From the NCBI RefSeq assembly GCF_000621745.1, contig NZ_JHXK01000022.1:62001-126000 (forward strand): a DNA stretch of 64,000 nt. Reading direction: 5' to 3'. Numbering within the stretch: position 1 is the stretch's first letter; each line of letters begins with the position of its first letter. This document shows positions 47,547-55,202 of the stretch, in pieces. Both the position numbers and the translations under genes were made by a program. This DNA comes from Clostridium beijerinckii HUN142 (GTDB lineage Bacteria > Bacillota > Clostridia > Clostridiales > Clostridiaceae). The notes under the pieces are model-generated. The model searched no databases, had not been told where the DNA came from, and saw only the letters and a program-made list of their open reading frames with translations.

Positions 47547-48174
47547 AATAAGATTTCACAACCTCTCCCTTTTCAATTCTCACTATTGAATTATTATATT
47601 TCTGCGCTATTTGCTCTGAATGAGTGATCATTATAAGTTCCTTATTGTTTTCTAACACAAACTTTGAAAAATTATCTATTATAAATTGCTCAGTATCTTT
47701 GTCTAGTGCAGCTGAAGGCTCGTCTAACAAATAGGTATCAGCATCCATCAACATTACTCTAGCTAGGCATAGTCGCTGTTTTTCCCCGCCAGAAAGGTTA
47801 CCACATCCATCAGTGAGTTTTTTATTAAGCTCCACTCTTTCAAGAATTTCTTTCATTCTACTTTTTGACGCAGGAAGTTTTTTTGAAAATTCTAATCCGA
47901 TTTGGAGATTATCTTCTATATTGCCACTATAAATGATAGGAGTTTGACCTAACATAACTACATTTCTACGTAATATTATTGTATCAATTTTAGAAATATC
48001 TTTATTATTATAAAGTATAACTCCTTCATCGGGTACGTTTAGACGGTTTAACATGCGAAGTAAAGTTGTCTTTCCACTACCAGAAGGCCCTACAACACAT
48101 GTAATTCGCTTATCTATATTCAGAAATTTGATATCTAATATATTTCTAAATTTGATATTTTTAATTTCAAACAT
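47539..48174 (-). CDS. fetA: Iron export ABC ATP-binding protein FetA (YbbL)
   Basis: The ATPase partner of FetB, 211 residues. Walker A is VVGPSGSGKTTLL (about 27-39), the signature LSGGEKQRLCLARVML, Walker B YLLDEPSAALD, and the switch His in MITHSEQ. First gene of the fetAB operon on the minus strand. GGAAGTGA lies before the ATG. The leader upstream contains the structured element at 48265-48368. Confidence 0.9.
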   Translation of the reverse strand: MFEIKNIKFRNILDIKFLNIDKRITCVVGPSGSGKTTLLRMLNRLNVPDEGVILYNNKDISKIDTIILRRNVVMLGQTPIIYSGNIEDNLQIGLEFSKKLPASKSRMKEILERVELNKKLTDGCGNLSGGEKQRLCLARVMLMDADTYLLDEPSAALDKDTEQFIIDNFSKFVLENNKELIMITHSEQIAQKYNNSIVRIEKGEVVKSYYE

Positions 48175-48264
48175 ATTAATTCACTTCCTAACCATATAGC
48201 TTTTATAATAATTTCTGCACATATAATTCCAAATGATTGATGACATAAACTTTATTATAGATAA

Positions 48265-48368
48265 AAAAATCTCAGGCGACTATGGAGCCGGAGAATTTTT
48301 TCACGCATCTGCCTTTTCGAGCGCATGTGAGAAAAATTTGGCAGGCGAATAAGATTTCTTTTTTTTAT
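48265..48368 (+). ncRNA. GC-richer structured element, possible small RNA or repeat
   Basis: About 90 bases near 48% GC in DNA of roughly 28%. Closing arms AAATCT (48267-48272) and AGATTT (48352-48357) surround a stem (48294-48304 with 48327-48338) whose loop CTGCC (48309-48313) can pair with GGCAG (48340-48344) to make a pseudoknot. One G-U in the stem pairs only in plus-strand RNA, and TTTCTTTTTTTT follows on the plus strand. I match it to no family I know. It could also be a dispersed repeat, or part of the fetAB leader read on the minus strand. Confidence 0.45.
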
Positions 48369-48452
48369 TCTTTTTAAAATACCAAAACGATTCAATAAAA
48401 CTTTTTTAAGTTATCAACAGATTTTACTGGAATATACTTTCTAAAGAATAAA

Positions 48453-48493
48453 AAAAACCTTGTAACAATTATACCAATAATTACAAGGTTTTT
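48453..48493 (-). terminator. Terminator of the ATPase-S24 fusion gene
   Basis: A perfect 13-bp stem (48453-48465 with 48481-48493), on the minus strand ending in TTTTTTTATTC, just after the fusion gene. Confidence 0.8.
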
Positions 48494-48501
48494 CACTAAA
48501 T

Positions 48502-50070
48502 CTATGAATTTTTAATAAGCCCAATAGCTACACCTAAAACGTTAAATTGTTGATCATCTATAATAATTGGCTGATATTTGTCATTCTCAGGTATAAGAGC
48601 GATTTTTCCATCAATAACTTTATAAGTCTTAAGCGTTGCCTCACCTTCAATATCAACAGCAACAATATCTTTAATGCGTGGCATATTTTGCTTACTTATT
48701 ACTACGTAATCTCCATCATAAATATTTTTATTTATCATAGAATCACCTTTAACTTTAAGCATGAAAACATCTTTTGAACTTCTTACCCAATCCTTTGGTA
48801 AAGAATAGCTATCCTCAATATATTCGTTAATTAAAATCGGATTACCCGCTGCAATTTCATTAAACACGGGAATATTTACTATGTCGTCAACTTTTTCTTC
48901 AAAGTTATTATAATCTACATATATTTCATCCACTGATCCTGAGTCTTTTATAAATCTGTGAGATACATTTCTCTTTAAATCTATATATTCTATAGAACCT
49001 AAAGTAAGAGATGAACTTGATGAAAAATTCTTATTTGCCTCGTCTTTTCGTAATAAATTCTTATTAGTCTCATTTTTTTGAATCAACTTATCACTGCTAT
49101 CTACAAATTCTTCGATCTCTTCAACTTCTATTTCTTTGTAAGATTCATTCAAAGAAATACATTTTCCCTTCATATCATACCCTAAACTAGAAAAGTGGCG
49201 TCCCTTTACAAGCCAAGCATTAGGAATTGCAGTTTCAAAAGTATCCATAATAAATGTTATACTAGAATAAGATTTTTCATTATATAGTGATTTAAATAAT
49301 TCTAATTGAACTTTCGTAAGTTGCTGACTATTATCTATGAATATGTGGGTATAATTAATTATTGGAGCTTTTTTTGCTTCATTTAAAGCTAAAAGTTCCA
49401 TGTCTTGAACATCTATTTTATTAAGCTTTCTTAAGTTATTAGTATATTCTTCTAAAACTTCAAAAATAGCTTGTCTTTGTTTGGAGTTTCTTCTAAGAAT
49501 TTTAGATATCTCAATGTTTAAATTATTAATTCTACCAACTCTATTAGCACTTTGATACTCTTCAAGATTTAGATAATCACATGATTTAATCCATTTAATC
49601 TCGTCTTGTATAAATTTAATATGGTCCAAATTTAATATAGCTGGCCTTTTCTTTCCGTACTTTTTAGACACTATACGTATTGCGTCTTTAAGCTCAGCTT
49701 CACGTTCTTCAAAAGATGCCAAAGTAAGATTTTCATTATTATTTTTTACATATTTATTTAAATAATAAGAGACTAAAGAATCTATTGTCCTTATTTCTAA
49801 TTTATCACTATTATCTTCATCAAAGAAGCTATTTTGATGATATTTTTCACCTTCAATATTTCTATAGACAGAATAAAAATAATCAGAATATTCTTCGTTA
49901 CAAGCTGCGACAAGAATTTTATCATCCTTAGATATACAGTAATTATTAAGTAGTGATGGAATCTTATGTATAAATGCAGTGGTTTTCCCAGACCCCTTTG
50001 GACCTTTTATTAATAGATGACCATTTGGCTTATTATTAATTAGTTTTATTTGTTTTTTGTCAAATTTCAT
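48502..50070 (-). CDS. Degenerate UvrD-like ATPase fused to a LexA-type S24 self-cleavage domain
   Basis: A 522-residue fusion. Residues 1-330 resemble domain 1A/1B of UvrD/Rep helicases: Walker A GPKGSGKTT (23-31), ILVAACNEEY, then RTIDSL. Motif II is IDNSQQL (Asp246-Asn247) in place of the usual DEAQD, so the catalytic Glu is missing, motif IV lacks its Arg, and no domain 2A is present. Residues about 395-522 form an S24 domain with cleavage site Ala408-Gly409, Ser444 in GDSM and Lys481. No DNA-binding helix-turn-helix is present. It may bind ATP or DNA ends and be cut when RecA is active; that is inference. GGAGGGG precedes the ATG. Confidence 0.75.
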   Translation of the reverse strand: MKFDKKQIKLINNKPNGHLLIKGPKGSGKTTAFIHKIPSLLNNYCISKDDKILVAACNEEYSDYFYSVYRNIEGEKYHQNSFFDEDNSDKLEIRTIDSLVSYYLNKYVKNNNENLTLASFEEREAELKDAIRIVSKKYGKKRPAILNLDHIKFIQDEIKWIKSCDYLNLEEYQSANRVGRINNLNIEISKILRRNSKQRQAIFEVLEEYTNNLRKLNKIDVQDMELLALNEAKKAPIINYTHIFIDNSQQLTKVQLELFKSLYNEKSYSSITFIMDTFETAIPNAWLVKGRHFSSLGYDMKGKCISLNESYKEIEVEEIEEFVDSSDKLIQKNETNKNLLRKDEANKNFSSSSSLTLGSIEYIDLKRNVSHRFIKDSGSVDEIYVDYNNFEEKVDDIVNIPVFNEIAAGNPILINEYIEDSYSLPKDWVRSSKDVFMLKVKGDSMINKNIYDGDYVVISKQNMPRIKDIVAVDIEGEATLKTYKVIDGKIALIPENDKYQPIIIDDQQFNVLGVAIGLIKNS

Positions 50071-50321
50071 ATTTCTCCCCTCCTTTTTTCATTTAATTTC
50101 ACCTTATAAATCGAACATAAATTCTTAATTATTTTGTAATTATACTATACTTAATAGCTTTATGTAAAGTTTAGAGAAATAGAGTGAATTTGTCTATCAA
50201 TTACCGAAAAATCTTTAAATAACTACTCAAACATTGTATTAATTTTATAAAATAGTTATAATAAACAAAGTAAAATAAGCCAGCTTTAATATATATACAA
50301 ACGAAAAAGGAAGGTGACATA
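50071..50321. promoter_or_regulatory. Divergent promoters, with a weak LexA-like site
   Basis: For the fusion gene (minus strand), TTTACA (50163-50168) and TATAAT (50139-50144) with an 18-base spacer. About 14 bases after the expected start is GAACATAAATTC (50113-50124), one base away from GAAC, four bases, GTTC. The plus-strand HAD gene starts at 50322. Confidence 0.45.
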
Positions 50322-51110
50322 ATGGAATCCAATATTATATTTTTTGATATTGATGGAACATTATTTAATGAAAAGACTTATACAGTCCCTAATAGTGCTA
50401 AGGAAGCTCTAAAAAAAGCACAAGAAAATGGACATCTAATCTTCATTAATACGGGGAGAACAATTATAGGAATTGATGATTGTGTTAAAGAACTAAATTT
50501 TGATGGTTATGTTTGTGGATGTGGAACTTACATAGAATTTAAAAATAAAGAAATACTACATAGAAATCTTGGAATAGATTTATCAAAAGAAATTGTAGCC
50601 AAGCTTCGCAAATATAATATCGATGCTATATTAGAAGGTAAGAATGATATTTATTACGATACCAATATACATTCTAAAGAAGTTCTTAGAATCAAAGAAC
50701 GTCACATAAGGGAAGGATTTTATAAAGGTAAAACCTTTGATGACGCTGAAATTAACTTTGATAAATTTGTAATTTGGACTAATGAAAATAGTAATTTTGA
50801 AAGCTTTCATAATGAATTCAAAAGTTTATTTGAATTTATACATCGTGGTGAAGGCTTTTATGAATTAGTTCCTTTAGGATTATCCAAGGCATCAGGTATA
50901 GAATACTTAATAAATTATTTAGATATTCACCACGAAAACACATATGCTATTGGTGATAGTACCAATGATCTATCTATGCTTAAATATGTGAAAAACAGTA
51001 TTGCTATGGGAAATAGTACTCCATTATTATTTGACTTAGTATCATTTGTCACAAAGGATATTGAGGATGATGGAATTAAATATGCTTTAAAACACTACAA
51101 TATTATATAG
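50322..51110 (+). CDS. HAD-family (Cof-type) phosphatase
   Basis: A 262-residue HAD hydrolase of the Cof type with a C2 cap. Motif I is FFDIDGTLF (about 6-14), motif II NTGR, motif III Lys in GLSKASG, and motif IV GDSTNDLSML. Such enzymes dephosphorylate sugar phosphates or cofactors; the substrate is unknown. GGAAGGTGAC precedes the ATG. Followed by the structured leader of the next gene, without a clear terminator between them. Confidence 0.85.
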   Translation: MESNIIFFDIDGTLFNEKTYTVPNSAKEALKKAQENGHLIFINTGRTIIGIDDCVKELNFDGYVCGCGTYIEFKNKEILHRNLGIDLSKEIVAKLRKYNIDAILEGKNDIYYDTNIHSKEVLRIKERHIREGFYKGKTFDDAEINFDKFVIWTNENSNFESFHNEFKSLFEFIHRGEGFYELVPLGLSKASGIEYLINYLDIHHENTYAIGDSTNDLSMLKYVKNSIAMGNSTPLLFDLVSFVTKDIEDDGIKYALKHYNII

Positions 51111-51128
51111 AAAATTATTTATTTTTAG

Positions 51129-51200
51129 TTCCTCCTAAAAGAAATGTATAAAATAGCCCGTCGCTAAATATACATAGTAGAAGAAATCTTTTAGGAGGAA
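51129..51200 (+). promoter_or_regulatory. Hairpin that buries the ribosome binding site of the next gene
   Basis: TTCCTCCTAAAAG (51129-51141) is the exact complement of CTTTTAGGAGGAA (51188-51200), which contains the AGGAGG of the gene starting at 51205. Inside, ATGTATA (51144-51150) pairs with TATACAT (51169-51175) around an 18-base loop. Closed, it would block translation. It could respond to a ligand, temperature or a small RNA. It does not end in a T-run, so it is not a normal terminator. Confidence 0.65.
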
Positions 51201-51204
51201 TTTT

Positions 51205-52218
51205 ATGTCCTTTATAAGAAAATTTGAGACTTTAATAAGAAAATCAAATAAGGACATTGCTAACATAAATTTGGATAAAGGTATTGAAATATATAACTAT
51301 TCTCCTGAATTTAATTTAATATCATCAAAAAAAATATTAGAAGGAAGTTATACTTTTGCCGACCTTTGTTTCGATATAAATGAAGACGACACTATATATG
51401 GTTTAGTAAGTATACAAAAGAGTAATCTTATGTATTTATATATAAATGATAAAATTATTCTAAAAAATGTGCTGCTAAATTATAATTCCAATGTCTTTAC
51501 AATTAAGTTCCCTTATATAAAAAAAATAGATGGCAATATCCATATTTTTTATTATTTGGTTAATAACTCAGGAATTTATTACACATTGATTCATTATTAT
51601 AATATAAATGGAAAATGGGTAAAAAACGAAATAGATACTTCTAATTATAAAATACTAAGTAATTTTTCTGTGATATTTAAAGACTCTATGCCTATAATAT
51701 TTTATTTTAAAGTAGTTAATAACTGTGAAGAACTATTTGTATCTATTTTTGATTTAAATATAAATAGCTGGTCTACCCCTTGCCAAGTAACAAATTCTAA
51801 TAAATCTAAAGTATATTTATCTGTTATTATGGATTCTAAGAATAATTGTCATATCGCATTTTCTGAGAATAATTCGCGTAGATATTATTGCACCTACATA
51901 AAAGGATATATAAATGACAATCAATTTATCATTTATAACTATCAAACTATAAGCAAGACTGTTGCATGTACGTTCCCTAATCTAATACAATTGAAAAATA
52001 TGCTTTATCTTCAATGGATAGAATACTCAAATTTATATACGAGCACTTCGTACGATATGGGGAAAACATGGTTGAATCCTTTTGCAGATAATTTAGCATA
52101 TAACAATCCTTTTAAATGCTATAGTTATAAGTCAAATTATCATAATGATATAATAGATAACTCATCAGCTATATTTGCATATAATAACTCTCTAGAAATA
52201 CTAGGACTCAAAAAATAA
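51205..52218 (+). CDS. Hypothetical beta-rich protein, 337 aa
   Basis: Not recognised by name. The repeating pattern of beta-strands with aromatic residues (YGLVSIQ, IFYYLV, LHIAFSENN-like and WIEYSNLYTSTSYDMGKTW near the end, the last close to an Asp-box) suggests a beta-propeller of the sialidase/BNR type. No signal peptide, Cys pair or catalytic set is seen. AGGAGG before the ATG is sequestered by the leader hairpin. The gene after it, on the same strand, has a DNRLRE domain and a coiled coil, so both may be structural or surface proteins. Confidence 0.55.
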   Translation: MSFIRKFETLIRKSNKDIANINLDKGIEIYNYSPEFNLISSKKILEGSYTFADLCFDINEDDTIYGLVSIQKSNLMYLYINDKIILKNVLLNYNSNVFTIKFPYIKKIDGNIHIFYYLVNNSGIYYTLIHYYNINGKWVKNEIDTSNYKILSNFSVIFKDSMPIIFYFKVVNNCEELFVSIFDLNINSWSTPCQVTNSNKSKVYLSVIMDSKNNCHIAFSENNSRRYYCTYIKGYINDNQFIIYNYQTISKTVACTFPNLIQLKNMLYLQWIEYSNLYTSTSYDMGKTWLNPFADNLAYNNPFKCYSYKSNYHNDIIDNSSAIFAYNNSLEILGLKK

Positions 52219-52306
52219 ATTTATATTGGTATATAAGCAAAAGCACCTAATAATATAAAATTTCATAGTATAATATGAAACCTTTAAAATTTAAGGAGTA
52301 GTAAAA

Positions 52307-53641
52307 GTGGAAAATTCAATTAAAGCTATTTGTAATACTTCAACATACTTGGATAAATATCATTCGAATAAAAACTTTTCAAGTAACGATTCATTACTCG
52401 TTGGTTCCATAAACAATAGGTCATTAGGGAATAATCGCTATATTTCTTTATTAAATTTTCAAATATCTGAATTACATCCTGACTCTATAAAGAAAGTATA
52501 TTTATATTTGTTTATTGAAGATATCAAACTAGATTTTAAAAATTCCTTTAGCTTTGGCGTTTTGGGCAACTATGGGAATATGGATATAACCGCCATTGAT
52601 TGGTCAAACTTGCCAAAAAAGAATTATACAAAGTTATTAAATCATATAGTACATGGCTATAATATGGGATATTATTTAAAAATTAATGTTACTTCATTAA
52701 TTAGATCTCTAGCAACTCATAACGAAAGCTACAATATATTTTTACTTCCTCAAAATCAGGATTCTAATTCAATTATTAAGTTATCTTCATTCGAGTCAAA
52801 ATACCCTCCATATTTAGATATAATAACATATAATACAGATTCGGCAAATAATATAGATTTATCTGAAGAACTTAATATTGAAACTTATATTGAAGAACCT
52901 GTTGAAGAGAATACTTACGATGATGAGGAGACTGAGACTAATAATTCTGAAGACATTTCTACCTCAAAGGAATCTTCAAATGTTGAAAGAGATAGTATAA
53001 AGAATCAAGAAGAGGTTACATTAATTAATCATCTGCTTAATAAAGTTATGGAGATCTTAGTAAATCAAGATCTGAAAATGAACTCTTTAAACTCTTACAA
53101 TGAATCTTTAAGTGAAGAGATACACAGCTTATCAAATAAACTTGCGAATATTGATGATAAGATATCTTCATTAGATGAGAATTCTACTAATTTAAAACAA
53201 AATGATATTGAAACGTTAAATATAAATATGTCATCATTAAATGAGGTCTTAGTAAATCAAGATTTGAAACTAAATTCTCTGAACTCTTACACTGAATCTT
53301 TAGGCCAAGAAATAAACAGCCTATCAAACAAAGTCGCAAATATCGATGATAAGATATCTCTATTAGATGAAAATTCTACCAATTTAAAACAAAATGATAT
53401 TGAAACATTAAATATAAATATGTCATCATTAAATAATGAGCTGTTAGAGTTAAAAGCTTTACTGCCTAATTTAAGCATAAATCTTGAGAGTCTAAAGGAA
53501 GCAATCAATGACTTTACTAAGACAGAGAAACTTGACTTTTCTAATTTGAACTCTGTCAGCTCTCAGTTATTAGAATTGTCGTCAAATTTGAATTCACTAA
53601 CAAAATTGATTGGTTCCGTATCAGTTGAACCCATAAACTAG
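52307..53641 (+). CDS. DNRLRE-domain protein with tandem coiled-coil repeats
   Basis: A 444-residue protein. Residues about 5-165 resemble a DNRLRE/CBM96-type beta-sandwich (strand ISLLNFQI, WSNLPKK, DITSLIRSL-like segment). An acidic linker (about 185-240) leads to a coiled coil to the C terminus. The coiled coil includes two tandem 64-residue units encoded by a 192-base direct repeat (53054-53245, 53246-53437). No signal peptide. GTG start with AAGGAG upstream. A fibre-like oligomer is likely, perhaps of a spore or surface structure; that is inference. Confidence 0.6.
   Translation: MENSIKAICNTSTYLDKYHSNKNFSSNDSLLVGSINNRSLGNNRYISLLNFQISELHPDSIKKVYLYLFIEDIKLDFKNSFSFGVLGNYGNMDITAIDWSNLPKKNYTKLLNHIVHGYNMGYYLKINVTSLIRSLATHNESYNIFLLPQNQDSNSIIKLSSFESKYPPYLDIITYNTDSANNIDLSEELNIETYIEEPVEENTYDDEETETNNSEDISTSKESSNVERDSIKNQEEVTLINHLLNKVMEILVNQDLKMNSLNSYNESLSEEIHSLSNKLANIDDKISSLDENSTNLKQNDIETLNINMSSLNEVLVNQDLKLNSLNSYTESLGQEINSLSNKVANIDDKISLLDENSTNLKQNDIETLNINMSSLNNELLELKALLPNLSINLESLKEAINDFTKTEKLDFSNLNSVSSQLLELSSNLNSLTKLIGSVSVEPIN
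53054..53437 (+). repeat. Two tandem 192-base coding repeats
   Basis: The second half of the DNRLRE gene repeats its coiled-coil unit once, with the same reading frame and few base changes. Long identical stretches (for example across the LKQNDIETLNINMSSLN codons) point to recent duplication, so the repeat number may vary between strains. Confidence 0.75.
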
Positions 53642-53678
53642 ACTACAATAAAAAATGATTCAACATGTCTTTTATAAA

Positions 53679-53726
53679 TAAAGTTCTTGTTCAGGTAATA
53701 GTGTAATTATTTGAGCAAGAACTTTA
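53679..53726. terminator. Bidirectional terminator
   Basis: A 15-bp stem with one G-U (53679-53693 with 53712-53726) between the convergent DNRLRE and Cys-rich protein genes. Confidence 0.75.
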
Positions 53727-53752
53727 ATAATATGCTCTATTATTATTTGAAT

Positions 53753-54394
53753 TTAGCATATATCTTTATTAAATACTACTTTCATTTTACCTAGAATCAA
53801 AATCCCAACACGTATCATTATATACTCTTCACAATTTACATCATAAAAACTTATATATTTTTTTTCTTTGCAATACTTACAATTAATATTTTTTATACAT
53901 GCTTTATCATATAAAGTAACCTTTGGATAAGAACTATTTTTGCATATATCGCTATTGCCGCAATTTATTAAAATTCTACTTGTAGCAATGGAGTATACCC
54001 TAATAAAGTCTTTAATAAATGATTGATTATTTGGCATAGGATATTTGTCTATATAGCATCTTGTCTTGTATAAATGATTATATCTATTATAGATTTTTAT
54101 GCAGAATGAAACTTTATATTTTATTATCACTTCTATATATTTGTTATTACCTCTAGTTATAGTACTTATGCTCTCAATTTTAGAACTTTTAATACTGACC
54201 GAGTTTTTCTTCAAAATTATTTTTTTTACATCATAAGGAGCATAAATTTTGCTATTTGGAACAATGATTCTTCCGTCCGGTGTCCCACCAGTGAAGCGAA
54301 ATTCATATGGCTCATCAGAGTATATGCAGCAATTCTTATCATAACAGCATATATTTTTAAAACAATTATTTTTACGGCATTTTTTATATTTCAA
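53753..54394 (-). CDS. Cys-rich hypothetical protein of the glycan cluster
   Basis: About 213 residues with roughly 17 Cys, clustered at the N terminus (KKCRKNNC, CCYDKNCC) and near the end (CGNSDICKNSS, CIKNINCKYCKEKK). The middle is beta-rich and Lys/Ile-rich. Not recognised. The start is taken as the TTG at 54394, just after GGGGTGATC; an in-frame GTG at 54415 would overlap the end of the upstream glycosyltransferase gene. Last gene of the minus-strand glycan cluster and translationally close to it. The Cys pattern suggests metal binding or a disulfide-linked coat protein. Confidence 0.5.
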   Translation of the reverse strand: MKYKKCRKNNCFKNICCYDKNCCIYSDEPYEFRFTGGTPDGRIIVPNSKIYAPYDVKKIILKKNSVSIKSSKIESISTITRGNNKYIEVIIKYKVSFCIKIYNRYNHLYKTRCYIDKYPMPNNQSFIKDFIRVYSIATSRILINCGNSDICKNSSYPKVTLYDKACIKNINCKYCKEKKYISFYDVNCEEYIMIRVGILILGKMKVVFNKDIC

Positions 54395-54398
54395 CAGA

Positions 54399-55184
54399 TC
54401 ACCCCATAAATTCACTTATTATTGGATTAATAATATCTTTATTTATTGGATCACTTAAATAATATGTCCATTCATTTGTAAACCACTCTTCAGAAGAAGT
54501 TAGAGTATTTTTCGAGTGGACGTGCCATGCATAATTCAAGCCATCTAAATATTCTTTATTAGGCATACTCCAAGCGGTTCCCATCTGGATATCTAGCTTG
54601 TCTGTAATTATGCTTGGTACATTTCCATTTATATATTCTTTAGTTTTATAAATTAAGGTATAACAAGATGTCACTTTTGCACTACATATAAATAACTTGT
54701 CATTAAATGAATCATATAGATATCCCCATTGATTCAATAGTGAAGTTGTTTCAGGCTTAGGAATATAATCATATAGCTTCTGAACATATGATTTATGATA
54801 CATATCATCTGAATCAATTCTCACAAAATATACATCTTCACTTCCTATGATTTTTTCTTTTATAAATATGTCTGCCATGTTCTTGCTGATGAAAACAATA
54901 TTTTGTGGCATTGGACCATATTTACTTATTTCCGAAAATATAAGTTCTTCACTTCCTTCACTATATAAAACACAAGCTGTGAAATCTTGATTTGTTTGAT
55001 TTATTAGGCTTCTATAGGTATAGTTCATAAATATATTTATTCTATTTTTTATCCAAATCTCATCTTCTCTTTCTTTATCTACAGTATCAAAATATCCGCG
55101 TATATCATTTTTTTCTTCATACTCGACTTCCTCATAGCTTGCAATATTTAATGGTATTAGAATTATAATACTCTTATTCTTCAT
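54399..55184 (-). CDS. Putative rhamnosyltransferase-like glycosyltransferase
   Basis: A 261-residue protein of the GT family annotated as putative rhamnosyltransferase. It has the GT-A-type start (SIIILIPLNI), the TYRSLINQTNQDF segment, a DxD-like FVRIDSDDMY (about 120-129) and WHVHSKNT near the C terminus. A clear relative with the same features lies at 58.6 kb. No membrane segment. It would add a sugar made by the cluster, probably at the inner face of the membrane. GGAG precedes the ATG. Confidence 0.7.
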   Translation of the reverse strand: MKNKSIIILIPLNIASYEEVEYEEKNDIRGYFDTVDKEREDEIWIKNRINIFMNYTYRSLINQTNQDFTACVLYSEGSEELIFSEISKYGPMPQNIVFISKNMADIFIKEKIIGSEDVYFVRIDSDDMYHKSYVQKLYDYIPKPETTSLLNQWGYLYDSFNDKLFICSAKVTSCYTLIYKTKEYINGNVPSIITDKLDIQMGTAWSMPNKEYLDGLNYAWHVHSKNTLTSSEEWFTNEWTYYLSDPINKDIINPIISEFMG

Positions 55185-55202
55185 TAAAGTTCATCTCCTA
55201 TT

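Noticed and set aside
48547-48777. Plus-strand frame opposite the S24 domain
   Set aside because: Shadow of the fusion gene: no start signal and no protein-like pattern.
51161-51175. 15-mer TCGCTAAATATACAT shared with the palindrome at 27432-27446
   Set aside because: In a 64-kb AT-rich window several such 15-base matches are expected by chance, and only half of the palindrome is shared.
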